Part shown: in pieces, positions 47,551 through 61,329 of the stretch | Layout of the letters: the number at the start of each line of letters is the position of its first letter | Position numbering within the stretch: the stretch's first letter is position 1 | Position numbers and translations under genes: made by a program | Notes under the pieces: generated by a model | What the model was told of the DNA's origin: nothing | The model's database searches: none | What the model saw: the letters and a program-made list of their open reading frames with translations, nothing else | Assembly (NCBI RefSeq): GCF_008831285.2 | Contig: NC_045151.1 | Span: 2,847,544 to 2,911,543 of the forward strand | DNA: 64,000 nucleotides | Direction of reading: 5' to 3' | Source of the DNA: Nymphaea colorata | Lineage: Eukaryota > Streptophyta > Magnoliopsida > Nymphaeales > Nymphaeaceae

Positions 47551-50500
47551 GATGTCGGAACTCAATATGTCTCAGTTTATTCTTTTTCCACGAAAGTCCC
47601 CCCAGAAAGCATTTATCGAACAAGCAGTCGGTGAAATGGAACCTATGGCAATACCCGAGTCAGAATTACCAGAATTCACTCAGATTCAGAAACAAGAGCA
47701 TCCCTCATATTTGGTGAATGATCCAATTGAAGAAATTAATATTGGAACCAGTGAAGATCCTAAAATTCTTCAAATTGGCACTAGTTTGTCAGCGAATGAG
47801 AAGAAAAGATTGGTGAACTTTCTTATAAGTAACCAAGAAGCTTTTGCTTGGACTTATGAAGATATGCCAGGCTTAGACCCCCAATTGGTTGAACATCGTT
47901 TGCCCTTAAATCCTAATTGCAAGCCGATTAAGCAAAAATTGCGCAAGCTTGACCCTCGACTAGAAGGCCCTGTAAAAGAAGGACTAGAGGACTTGCTAAA
48001 GGCAAAATTCATTCGTGCCATCGATTACCCCGAATGGTTGGCGAACATCGTGGTGGTCCCCAAGAAAAATGGCAAAGTTAGGTTGTGCATCGACTTTCGA
48101 GACTTGAACAAAGCCACACCGAAGGATGATTATCCTCTTCCAAATATTGATCTATTGGTAGACAGTACTGCAGGCCATGCAATGTTTTCTTTCATGGATG
48201 GATATTCGGGATATAATCAAATCAAATTAGCAGTCAAAGATCAACCTAAGACCGCTTTTACTACACCATGGGGTACTTTTTGTTACACGGTAATGCCATT
48301 TGGGTTGAAGAATGCTGGAGCAACCTATCAAAGAGCCATGGCCGCCATCTTCCATGACCAGATGCATAAAATCATGGATGCATATATCGATGACATATTG
48401 ATCAAATCCAAGACAAGAGAAGATCACATTGAAACTCTTGCCCAAGTATTCGAGAGGCTTTTACAGTACAAGCTTCGCCTGAATCCTCAAAAATGTGTGT
48501 TTGGGGTTGAGTCAGGCAAACTGTTGGGTTTCATGGTCAGTAAGAAGGGAATTGAAATGGATCTTACAAAAGCCAAGGCAATAATCGATATGCCACCACC
48601 TACCAATATCAAGGAGTTGCGAAGCTTGCAAGGACGAATCCAATCTATCAGACGATTCATTTCCAATCTGGCCATGAGATGCGAGCCATTCAACCAGCTA
48701 CTGAGGAAAGGTGTCAAGTTTGAATGGGGTTTTGAATGCCAACAGTCATTCGAAAGGATCAAGAAATACCTTCTAAATCCACCAATTCCAAAACCACCAA
48801 CGTTGGGAAGACCACTGCTACTTTACATCACAGTGAATGAGTCAGCATGTGGCGGCTTTTTGGCACAATATGAGGAAGGAAGTCGCATCGAATATGCAAT
48901 CTATTACATTAGCAAGACTTTTGTTCAGTACGAAAAGAAGTACTCTCCAATAGAGAAAACTTGTCTGGCATTGGTTTGGATGTGTCAGAAGTTGAGACAT
49001 TACTTATTGGCTTGTGAGGTCAAGATACTCTCCAAACTAAATCCTCTCAAGTACATCTTGGAACAACCATTCCTTAATGGGCGTATCGCAAAATGGTAAG
49101 TTCTGTTGATGCAATATGATCTTGAATATGTGTCTCAAAAGTCAATCAAAGGACAAACAATTGCGGATCAGTTAGCAGACTTCCCTCAGTACGAAGAAAT
49201 CAGAACAAATGATGAGTTTCCAGATGAACATGTACTAAGATTGGAAACGGTTTCGACATGGAAGATGTACTTTGACGGGTCCAGAAATGTGATGGGAGCA
49301 GGCATAGGCATCTTACTCATCACTCCAGAATGCGAAATGATCCCGTACTCTTTGAAACTTGATTTTCCATGTACCCATAACATGGCTGAATATGAAGCCC
49401 TCATACAAGGACTTCGTTCTTTATTGAGTTTTCAAGTGAAAAGAGTGCATGCCTTCGGCGACTCTCAGCTTATTATAAACCAAGTGAATGGAGAATGGCA
49501 AGTCAAAGATGAAAAGTTGGTGCCATATCAAGAAATTGCTACCTCCTTAATCTGTCAATTCGAAGAAGTACAATTGGCTCACGTAAAGAGAGAAGGTAAC
49601 CCTATTGCGGATGGCCTCGCGAGCTTAGGATCAACCATCACTTTTCGAACCAATGAAGCAATCCGCTCTTTTGAGATTGGAAGATTAGAACACCCTGCTT
49701 TTGAAACGATGGCGCATGTTCATCATATCCAAGGGGGGGATACGCCTTGGTACCATGACATCAAAAGGTATATTGAAAGCGGAGAATTCCCGACTGAAAT
49801 GTCTAAAAATGAACAAAAAGCAATACAACGTATGTCAGCAAGGTACTTTATCCTAGCAGGGGTATTATACAGACGTGGATTTAGCACTGAATACTCTCGA
49901 TGCCTTGATGAAGATGAGGCAAAGAAAGTAATCGAAGAATCACATCGAGGAGATTGTGGAGGCCATGTTGGTTACCAAACCCTCACCAAACAAATAATTC
50001 GAGCAGGGTATTATTGGCCTACCATGCAAAAAGATTGTCACCAATTTGTCAAAAGATGCAAAGAATGTCAACTGCATGCTCCAGTAATTCATGCCCCAGC
50101 ATCTCACTTGCATTCTGTGACATCTCCTTGGCCGTTTTCAATGTGGGCCTTTGACGTAGTCGGACCGATATCCCCTGCAGCTTCTAACGGCCATAAGTAT
50201 TTTCTTGCTGCAACAGATTATTTTACCAAGTGGGTAGAAGTCGTCACACTTAGAACGGTGGAAGGACGTCATGTAGTGTCCTTCATTCACAAAAATCTTC
50301 TTTGCAGATTTGGAGTCCCTCATGATATAGTATCAGACAATGGGACTCATTTCAAGAATGAAAAGATGAGGCAGTTGTGCAGCAAATACCACATCACGCA
50401 CCATTTTTCAGCTCCTTATTACCCCCAAGGCAATGGACAAGCAGAGGCTACCAACAAGATCCTGATCCGCATCTTGGAACGGACAGTAGAAACAGGAAGA

Positions 50501-50995
50501 GATTGGCATGAAAAGATGCACAACGCTCTATGGGCATATCGCACCACTATGAGAACTCCAACAAATGCCACTCCAGTAGAGCTAGTCTATGGAACAGAAG
50601 TGGTTCTACCATTACATGTGTTGAAACCTGCTTTGAAGTTCGCTTCTCTCATAGAGCTCCCTCTTACTCAATATCAACAAAAAAGGCTAATGCAACTCGA
50701 TTTGCTAGAAGAAAAGAGGCTAAAAGCGGCTGAACATGCTGAAGCTTATCGCCAAAGGGTAGCCAGACAATTTGCCAAGTCAGTTATCGAGAGACGGTTC
50801 AAAGTGAATGATTCGGTCCTACGATCTGCAGTGTACCTGAGAGGACGACCACGAGGCAAGTGGGCACCAAATTGGGAAGGCCCATATGTCATTAAGGAAG
50901 TTTTGCCCCACAATTCATACCGACTAATTGATGCTGATGGGGTGGAATTTGCCGATCCTGTTAATGCCCTTCACCTCAAGAAATTTTATGCCTAG
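47551..50995 (+). CDS. Ogre Pol (copy 2): RT, RNase H, aRNase H, integrase, one in-frame stop
   Basis: One frame from 47552 to the TAG at 50993-50995, broken only by TAA at 49097-49099. RT spans about 48000-48480: VPKKNGKVRLCIDFRDLNKA, FMDGYSGYNQI, MPFGLKNAGATYQR and the catalytic YIDD. A degenerate gypsy RNase H follows (to 49096). After the stop comes an archaeal-type RNase H (about 49258-49630): YFDGS, NMAEYEAL, FGDSQL, NPIADGLASL. Integrase has the H-H-C-C finger (HRGDCGGH, CKEC), then D (FDVVGP), D (SDNGTHF) and E (GQAEATNK), and a C-terminal region ending near HLKKFYA. Two RNase H domains identify the Tat group. The stop falls between the RNase H domains in both copies. Confidence 0.88.
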
Positions 50996-51118
50996 TTCTC
51001 TTGTATTCATTTTCCAATCAATGTCAAACATTTGTGTTTCCACATCGACTATTCAATCTAGATTCTTCCCAGTTGTAAAACATGACAATTACACTGGGGC
51101 ATTTTTATTTTTATCGTT

Positions 51119-51420
51119 CAGGGCTTGAGAGCAACCCGTGCAGGTAAAGGGTTAAACCCGCAATATGAGGGCAACCCATGCAGGCAAGAGGTTAAACCTG
51201 CAATGCTAGCCAAAGCAACCCATGCAGGCAAAGGGGTTAAACCTGTGCTACAAGCCAAAGCAACCCACACAGTTAAAGGGTTCAACTTGTGATGCAAGTC
51301 AAGGCAACCCATTCAGGGGGTTAATCCTGAATTTGAAATCGGCAAACCCATGCAGGTAAGGGGTTAAACCTGCAATTTAAGCTCAAACAACCCATTCAAG
51401 TAAGGGGTAAAGCCTGAAAC
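51119..51420 (+). repeat. tandem repeats after pol, copy 2
   Basis: Same 35-45 bp unit array as at 43739-44040, differing by small indels. Confidence 0.8.
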
Positions 51421-51497
51421 ATCTCTATGAAAATATCTTGCTTGAAAAATTTGTGGCATTTATCTTTGTCACTAAGCACGGCTAACACCGGCTTATT

Positions 51498-51513
51498 AAC
51501 AAAGAGGGGCATC
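51498..51513 (+). other. polypurine tract, copy 2
   Basis: AACAAAGAGGGGC, then ATC, directly before the 3' LTR at 51514. Confidence 0.7.
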
Positions 51514-54500
51514 TGTAATCACCCCAAATTTTTCTAAAGGACTATGATGTTTTATCCAAGTGCGAAATTCAAATTTAGGCACAAGATTTCCAAAATACTA
51601 CTCTCAGATCCAAATTAAATCCAAAATAGAACTCTCAGATCCAAATTAAATCCAAAATACTACTTTTAGATCCAAAACTCAAGTTCAATCCAAATCAATC
51701 ATTTAAGACTGATTTGCCCCTCCTTTTGACCATAAAACCTCCTTTAGAGGGTGATTTTAGTCTTTTTCAAACAAGACCGATTTGCCCCTCCTTTTGACCA
51801 AAAAACCTTGTTTTAGAGGGTGATTTTAGTCTTTTTCAAACAAGACCGATTTGCCCTTCCTTTTGACCAAAAAACCTTCTTTTAGAGGGTGATTTTAGTC
51901 TTTTTTTTTAAACAAGACCGATTTGCCCCTCCTTTTGACCAAAAAACATTCTTTTAGAGGGTGATTTTAGTCTTTTTGGTAAACAAGACCGATTTGCCCC
52001 TCCTTTTGACCAAAAAACCTTCTTTTAGAGGGTGATTTTAGTCTTTTTGGGTGGACAAGACTCATTTGCCCTTCCTTTTGGCCAAAAAATCTCTTTTTGG
52101 AGGGTGATTTTAGTCTTTTTAGGTCAAAAAAATTCAAATTTTGGGTTTTGGCTCCAAAATCCTCTATAAATACCCCCCCATATCCCCCCTCTTGGGCAAG
52201 ATTGGTCCTTGGGAGAAACTCTAGTGTATTCTCACTTGAAGACTTAGAGTTTCTCTTGAGCTCTCTCTCTCTCTCCCTCTTCCTCTTTTCATTTCCTTCT
52301 CAAACTTAGAGCAAGCACTTTTGGAGCTTCATTCAAAAGGGGATCTTCAAGTGAATGTGTTCATCTTCCTTAAGTCATTTCCTATTAGAGGTATGTAATC
52401 TTCATCTCTCTCATTTCTCTCTTCTTTCTTTTCATTAATGTTCTTATTATTATGTTATTTCTTTCTCTTAAACATAGTGTTGTTGTTGTTTTCATTTTCT
52501 CTTCTCATCTTCATCTCCCTATGACCAAAGGAGATAGCACTCAACCTCTTTTTAGAGACAAGAGGCTATGCTCAAATGCACCGGGAGCATGAGAAGATGA
52601 GATGATATCTTATTTTATGATTAAATCATGTTCTTTCAAGTATTCTTGTTGTTCTTGTTCTTTCTCTATATTAATATCTTATTGCTCTTTCTTCTCTTCA
52701 ATAATATATTCTTCTTGTTGTTATTCTTTTCCTTAATGAATATATTTTTGTTGTTATTGTTATTTCATTTCTTCAATAGTCTTGTCCTTGTTATTTTTTT
52801 TTTTTTTTTCTTTCTTCTTTCTTCTTCCTCTTCCCATGACCAAAGGAGATAGCCCTCAATCTCTTTTTAGAGACAAGAGGCTATGCTCAAGTGCATTGGG
52901 AGTGTGAAAAGATAAAAAGATCTTTCGTTTCATGATTGAATAATGTTTTCTCTTTTATTAAATATAACATTGTATCTCTTTCTATATTTTCTTCTCATCT
53001 TCATCTCCCCACGGCTAAAAAAGGTAGCTCTCAATCTCTTTTTAGAGACAAGAGACTATACTCAAAGTGCACCGGGAGCATGGAAAGATGAGATGATCTT
53101 TCATTTTAATCATGTTCTTTCTTTTCATGAATACATTCTTATTGTTTTTTTTTTTTTTGTTTCCTCTTATTTTCCTCTCTTCCTCATTTCTCCATGGCCA
53201 AAAGAGATAGCTCTCAATCTCTATTTTAGAGTCAAGAGGCTATACTCAAGTGCACCGGGAACATGAGAAGATGAAGTGGTATATCAATTCATAGTTACAT
53301 CATGTCTTCCCTCCTAATTGAACTTTGCTTTTTCCATCATTCTCTTTCTTTCTTTCATTCCTTGAATATTATCTATAAATTATGCACGCATGATTGCTTG
53401 GTTCTTTACTTACATGTGAACGTATGGCGGGAATAAGAGTGTGGTTTGGGGACTCTTTATTTTCATATTAATTTTTGAGGTTGGGACTTGTCCAACTCGG
53501 GATAAACCCTCACGAAAATGTACATATTAATATGCATTTTCATGACATTTTGCGCTAGATTCTTTCTTAATCATCACATTAGGAACCCTAACGAGTGCTT
53601 CGTTATGTTGCTTGTTTTCTTTCATACCCAACGGTGGAAGAAATATATCCCTTACAACAAACTAAATAATAACATTCTATACTTATATAAATCATATTTT
53701 CCAAAACATTTTCAAAAAGAACCTTCTAATATGGCCTTAGGGACTTAGCTTAGACTCTTGCATGAGTCCAAGCTCCCCTCTGGCCCACATTAAATTTGAA
53801 GTTGGTAATTTTAAGTTGTTCCTTGATTTTTTTTAATCTTGTGAAGGTATGGATGTATACACATGTTATATACATTTATGCCAACATGATGACCCCCATC
53901 TTTCTCTCTCTATGCTTTCACTTTCTATTTTATAAATTTTCATATGTGCATGAATACGTATGTACATGTGTTCCATCTCCTCTCTTTCAAATATTTATTC
54001 CTCTTTTCAAGACAAATATCTTCTCTTATAACATTTCTCATACCCATATATGCGTATGATATTTTTCTTTTCCTCTAAAATCTCTCTTTCTCTTCGAATC
54101 AATACATCTTTTTCTCTTTATATGTAATGATATGTACACAAGTATGCATGTCTTTCTCTATATCTCTCTCTTTCCTTTCATAAGAGTGTTTTATCTCTTG
54201 TATTCTTCTTAACATTCTCATCTCATAAACTTTCTATTTACCAACTTCAATAAGACCACAAATCAAGTAATGACCCAATATTGGAAACATGCTTGATGGT
54301 CTACAATCTCTATCCCTTTTCAAAAACTTTTCCTTCTTATATACAATAATTATAATAACGAAATCTTAGATGTATGTTGTGGTAGGAATGACATTAGATG
54401 AATGTTGTGGTAGGAATGTTTTACATTTTTTTCAATCATATAGGGTAAATGCATCCATGCATTCTCACCCACTTTATTTCATTTATGATCACAAGCACAT

Positions 54501-54946
54501 CTCCAAAGGAACTTAAGCAAGAAGGGATGGAACTCTAGCTAGGTGGTAACCGAATTAGAGCAAAATCTCAAACCTACTTAAAGTCTTAAGAGAACACTAA
54601 AGTGATTTCAAAATGTTTTCACAAGTTTTTCAAATGATATTTACTAGTTTCACTTTTTCCTCAAAACATTTCACATTTTCAAGCAATTTTTCAAGAACCC
54701 TTTCAAAAGTTTGAAACTCCAAACTTTCAATATTTTCTACACCGCATATAGAATCAAAAAGATGTTTAAGTTAAAACGAAATGCATCAATGATAAACATA
54801 GTCCTTGGGTTGATTACCCCCGGTAAAGGCACCGGGAACGGTCGATCCTCGTACCGACGGGCGAGTCCCTTTCTTTCCTCTTTCAAAACAAAAACCTTAT
54901 TTTTCTGGAGCACTCCAAAACCAATGAAAATTTTGGGATGCAAACA
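51514..54946 (+). repeat. Ogre outer 3' LTR
   Basis: TGTAATCACCCC to GATGCAAACA, followed by GGACC, which nearly matches the GGACA before the 5' LTR. It has six minisatellite units (seven in the 5' LTR), a TATA box at 52165-52172, and the same four leader blocks at 52495-53290. The near-matching target duplication makes this the partner of the 31495 LTR. Confidence 0.9.
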
Positions 54947-55310
54947 GGACCATTGGTGCTGGCATGCTTCCTTCCATTCACACTTTCATCTGAAAGGGGA
55001 AAAGAGAAACAGAGGGAGGAAGAAAGAAATGGCGACGCAGAAACCCATGGGGATGGTGGCGTATCACATGCCAAAGCTGCTTCAGCTTCTCTCCAACCCA
55101 CGGTCTTTCTCCTCTCTCTCTCTTTCTCTCTTCTTTTCTTTTTATTAATCTGTTGAACAGAGCGTGGTGGAGTGGTGATGGATTCTTACACACGGAGACT
55201 TTGGACCACGTGTATTTACCACATAGGTTGTGTTCATAGGGACGCGTTTCATTTATGCCCTGATAATTCCACACTTGTTTGCAGTGAAAACTAGTGAAAG
55301 GCGAGGGAGA
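54947..55310 (+). other. hAT interior with a possible captured first exon
   Basis: After the Ogre, a G/A-rich leader precedes an ATG at 55029 opening MATQKPMGMVAYHMPKLLQL and running to about CCCACGGTC at 55103, where a pyrimidine-rich stretch begins. It looks like the 5' UTR and short first exon of a host gene, but I do not recognise the protein and the donor is weak. Confidence 0.3.
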
Positions 55311-55314
55311 GCTA

Positions 55315-55400
55315 ATTGAAAAGTGACTGATTTTGGTCTAAGCAAGGTAGTGGATAATGATGTGGGATCCCAATCGATGGAACTTACTTCCCAATTCCCA
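55315..55400 (+). pseudogene. captured TOUSLED-type kinase fragment (b)
   Basis: Shares about 62 bp almost exactly with 31251-31312 and reads KVTDFGLSKVVDNDVGSQ, then MELTSQ. It retains MELTSQ, which fragment (a) has lost, while (a) retains the catalytic loop that (b) lacks. Both belong to the same hAT, so the second arose by duplication or by a second capture. Confidence 0.6.
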
Positions 55401-56130
55401 AGGAGCTAAATGATGCTTTATGAGAGTTAGAAGTAAAGTGCAATCATATATGCAGTTTCCATAGTTCCACATTTTCTCCTATCTGCCATAGCAGGAGTCA
55501 CTTATGCGGCATCTTCAGTTTCCAACTTAAATACTGACTTATATGACCGAGAGTTTATGAAAGGAAAACTTGCTGTTTATGAAATATGCAAAATATGACA
55601 TGTCACTTTCTATTTTTATGCATGTGCCTGCTTCTGGTTGGCTGCACTTGTTGGTATGGTTTTGTAGTTTCAAATAGTTGTTTTGGCATTTGCTTTTCTC
55701 CAGTGCTTGTGCAGCTGCTGCCAGGATGCTATCAATCTTTACCATATAGTTCTGTGTACAGGAAGACTTTGCTTAGTGCTAATTTTATGGTTTTGGATGT
55801 TACTTTCCTTCTCTGCATGAGAACTTGAAAAGATTTCTGGTAATTATGCTGTGCACTTAAACTTCAAACTTATTGTTGATATTTTATATGGAAAATATAG
55901 TGGTAAAGGCAAAGTTGATGTCTTCTATGTTATTTTTGTATTCTTTGTAGCACCTAAAAATTTGTCGGTATTGGGCTCTCTTATACTTAAGTAGCAAGTT
56001 GACATTTTCAATGTCTATTATGCACTTTATTTTTATTTCCACTTTTCAATACCGACCACCATTTTTTTTTCCTTCTCCTTTTTCTTTCCATTTTTTGCTT
56101 TCGAATGGTTTAGTTAAAGTTTTCTATTTT
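55401..56130. other. probable transposase 5' region
   Basis: AT-rich sequence without a coding frame, ending in TTTTTTATATGCAG (56140), a good 3' splice site right before the transposase start. This suggests a 5' UTR intron; no donor could be fixed. Confidence 0.4.
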
Positions 56131-56143
56131 TTATATGCAGATT

Positions 56144-58239
56144 ATGGATTCTACAACATCAGGTGCCAATGCTTCTAGTTCCGTCTCTGCTAACAATATA
56201 GAAGTTGACATATCTACGAAAACCAAGTCACTAAGATCAGCGGTATGGAAAGAGTTCAGCAGGACAATAAACGAATTAGGTATTCAACGTGCTGTTTGTC
56301 AATACTGTAAAGTATCTATGGATTGCAATAGTAAGATGGGCACCTCACGTTTGAAGAATCATTTAAAATCATGTCCTAAAAGGCCTAACTTAGAATCATG
56401 TCAACAACGTCTGGTTTTTGGTGAAAAAGATGAAAAATGTATTGTTGGTACTTTCAAGTTTGATTCAGATAAAAGTCGACAAGATTTAGCCAATATGATT
56501 ATTCTTCATGAATATCCATTTTGTATAATTGGTCATTCTGAATTTCAGAAATTTGTTAAAGGATTACAACCACAGTTTAAGTTATTGTTACGTAACACTA
56601 TTAGATCATATTGCATACATATTTATGAAGATGAAATGACAAAATTACGTACTATTTTGGAGAAGACTAATGGGAGGATTAGTCTTACATCTGACATGTG
56701 GACTTCGTCTTGTCAAAAACATGGTTATTTATGTTTGACTGCACATTATATTGATAATAGTTGGGAAATAAGAATGAAAGTTCTCAACTTTGTTATGGTT
56801 GAAACACCTCATGCAGGAGAAAGACTTGCATCAGTCATCAAAGATTGTTTACTAAAATGAAATATTGATCGCAAGTTATTTTCAATTACATTAGATAATT
56901 GTTCGACAAATGATATCATGGTTACAAAATTGATAGAGTGGCTTCTTGAAAAGGATGCACTTGTCTGTAATGGAAAATTTTTTCAAGTTAGATGTGCTGC
57001 TCATATTCTTAATTTGGTTGTGCAAGATGGTGTCAAAGAAATAAGTGATGTGGTTGACAAGATCAGAGAAAGCATAAAATATATTAAGGCATCTCTAGCT
57101 CGATGTGAAATTTTTGATCGAGCAGTGCGTCATGTCAAAGTTATTTGTAAAAACAAGTTGTGCCTTGATGTTCCAATTAGATGGAACTCAACATTTCTTA
57201 TGCTTGATGTAGCTTTACAATATAAAGAAGCTTTTGGTCGTTTTGAAGAACTTGATCGTCACTATCATTTCAGACCAACAAAGGACGAGTGGAAGAAGGC
57301 TACTATTATTCATAACAGTTTGAAGGTATTTTATGATGCTACTAATGCCATTTCTGCAGTCAAGTGTCCAACTTCCAATATCTTCTTTAAAGAGTTTTGT
57401 GAGATAAAGTTGAAAATTAAAAAAATGTGTTCAAGTTCAGATATTTGCCTTTCAAATATGGCAATGAGGATGAAAACAAAATTTGACAAGTATTGGGATA
57501 TATGCAATTTAATTTTAGCAGTTGCAGTGGTATTTGATCCTCATTATAAGATGAAAATAATTGAGTTTTATTATAGGCAATTTTATAAAGATGAAGCATA
57601 TGAACTTGTTTCTGCAATTAAGAATTATTTTCGTGATCTTTATGATGAATATAAAGCTACTTATGCATTGAAGACACTCTCTGCTGGTACTGGTTACATT
57701 GTTGATGTTGAGAAGGATAATGAAGCATCTACTTCGACTTCTTTGATTGAGGTTTCTTCTAATAAGAAGCTTAGAATAAGTGCATTAGATGACTTTCTTG
57801 AAGAATCATCACAAAGCCAACATAGAAAATCAGATTTGGAGTTGTATTTGGAAGAGCCATTTTACCCAAAAAACAATCCAATTGACATTTTGACTTGGAG
57901 GAAAGTCAATGCACCTAAATACCCTGTGTTATTTAGAATGGTATGTGACATTTTGGCTCTTCCTATATCAACTGTTGCATCAGAGTCAACATTTAGTACA
58001 GGTGGACGTATTCTTGACTTATACAGATCTAGATTAGGTTGCAAGACCGTGGAGGCTTTGATTTGTGCACAAGATTGGTTGCGAGATAAGGCTAAAGGTA
58101 ATTTACTTATTATTAATGTTTTTAAACATATTTTTGTGTTGCTTATTTTATTATTTTGTTAGATGATTCCGATTTGCCTACACCTTTACCTGAAGAGGAA
58201 GCACCATTTGCATCTGCATACATTGAAACTGAATCGTAA
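56144..58239 (+). pseudogene. hAT (Ac/sleeper type) transposase with one in-frame stop
   Basis: Exon 56144-58097, intron 58098-58162 (GTAATT...TTGTTAG, 65 bp, phase 1), last exon 58163-58239 ending with TAA; about 677 codons, near the family norm of 650-750. Near the N-terminus is a BED zinc finger, C-x2-C-x17-H-x3-C (CQYC...HLKSC). Then come the RNase-H-fold region (LTSDMWTS, and LDNCSTND after the stop), the DUF4413-like zone (KYWDICNLILAVAVVFDPHYKM) and the C-terminal hAT dimerisation region (WRKVNAPKYPVL...STVASESTFSTGGR). A TGA at 56858-56860 in LLK-stop-NID interrupts an otherwise single frame; relatives usually have Trp or another residue there. The start MDSTT is chosen because the upstream ATG (56135) is within the splice acceptor. 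It would cut and paste its own element. Confidence 0.85.
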
Positions 58240-58985
58240 ATTAGAGGTATATATTCTTTTGTATTTATCTGTTTTCATTAAATCAATTAAAACCTAGAGT
58301 TATGTGTCAAGTGAGTCTAAGATATTTATTTAATTAAAGTTTTCATTTGCATAATGCAGGTTAATTTGATATCATTATCCTCAGGACCTTAATATATCCA
58401 AACAGAAAGGTCATATCCTTTGTGGCAAATGAAGGCATTGAAAGAAAAATTTTGTAAGCTTGGACTATATGATGATTTTTTTTTTATTATTGAAGATGTG
58501 AAGGATGGCTCGTCTAGTTTCTTGTTGCATCAATAAACAACAAAGTAGAATTTTTAGAAATTTATATCAGAGAAGGTGGACTTTTGTTTCATATCATAGT
58601 TTTGTTTTGAGAATTAAGGTTTTTGTGCCTTTCTCACCAATTACTTTCATTTGTATATTATAACAGTTCAAGTGTATATATTGAAAGCTTCAGACTGTAT
58701 AATTTTTTGTAGATGCCTAGGTATTTAATGGAAACTTATTAGGAAGTCTGGCTCGTCGCCCTTTATGCTTTGGGCATTTTTTTGTTTTCTGTTTTGTTTT
58801 TAAAAGAACATTGGTAATTAACGTCCATGGAGGCACTTGGTAAAAAAATACATGATATTTTGTTAGGCAGGCAGAATGTGCAGCTATTGTAGTGATAATG
58901 TCTTAGATATTGCCTTGTGGGCTATTTCTTGAGCTGTGAGAAGCAAGAAGTGGTGGAATGAATTTTTTAGCAATTTAAAAGTTAG
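58240..58985. other. hAT 3' region
   Basis: Transposase 3' UTR and spacer, AT-rich, no further gene. A GCAG|GTTAAT near 58350 might be a 3' UTR splice boundary. Confidence 0.4.
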
Positions 58986-58989
58986 TTTT

Positions 58990-59345
58990 GGATGTCAAAT
59001 TTAAAAGTCTTTAGATTTCGGATAATGAAATAAAAAGTCGGATTCGGATTGAAATCGGATAATGAAATAAAAAGTCGGATTCGGATTGACATCGGATATT
59101 GAAATAAAAAGTCGGATTCGGATTTTAATAGGATTTTAGATTTTTAAAGGCAGATTCGGATTCGGAACCAGATTTTGATTTAAAAGTCAGATTAGGATAT
59201 GGTTTTAAAAATCAGATTCAGATATTTTTTAGATTTTTTTTCATCCGAATTCGAATCCAAATTCGAATCCGAAAATATGTATATCCGAAAAGTCGGATAT
59301 GATAAAGAGTATATCCGATCCGAATCCGATCCGTTGACATCCCTA
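58990..59345. promoter_or_regulatory. right TIR and subterminal repeats of the hAT
   Basis: Three direct repeats of about 37 bp (ATAATGAAATAAAAAGTCGG, then ATTCGGATTGA) at about 59020-59130, followed by many GTCGGAT/ATCCGAAT words up to the TIR ending CATCCCTA at 59345. The TIR matches the left end for 22 bp. Confidence 0.7.
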
Positions 59346-59353
59346 GGTACAAA
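59346..59353. repeat. right target-site duplication of the hAT element
   Basis: GGTACAAA, identical to 28771-28778. Confidence 0.9.

Positions 59354-61329
<1,976 letters not shown>

Larger units (their letters stand above)
31495..54946 (+). mobile_element. Ty3/gypsy LTR retrotransposon, Tat lineage, Ogre-like
   Basis: The layout is LTR (31495-34994), PBS, an extra ORF with a plant mobile domain, gag-protease, pol, a purine tract, and LTR (51514-54946). The extra ORF before gag, a second (archaeal-type) RNase H after the first, and very long LTRs place it in the Tat/Ogre group. The assembled interior is duplicated around an N gap, so a single true element would be about 16 kb. The two outer LTRs are closely similar, with scattered substitutions and one repeat-unit difference, which indicates a fairly recent insertion. 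ORF1 and pol carry disabling changes, some probably consensus errors. Confidence 0.88.
28779..59345 (+). mobile_element. hAT DNA transposon carrying a nested Ogre retrotransposon
   Basis: The left end TAGGGATGTCAACGGATCGG and the right end, read inward, are identical for 22 bp, and perfect 8-bp duplications flank the element. Its own sequence is about 7.1 kb once the 23.4-kb Ogre insertion (31495-54951, counting one target copy) is set aside. Subterminal zones are dense in ATCCGA/TCGGAT words. The transposase gene lies near the right end on the plus strand. Between the left end and the transposase it carries kinase-like host gene pieces. The intact termini mean excision ends are preserved, but the transposase has a stop codon and the huge insertion makes movement unlikely. 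Confidence 0.88.
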
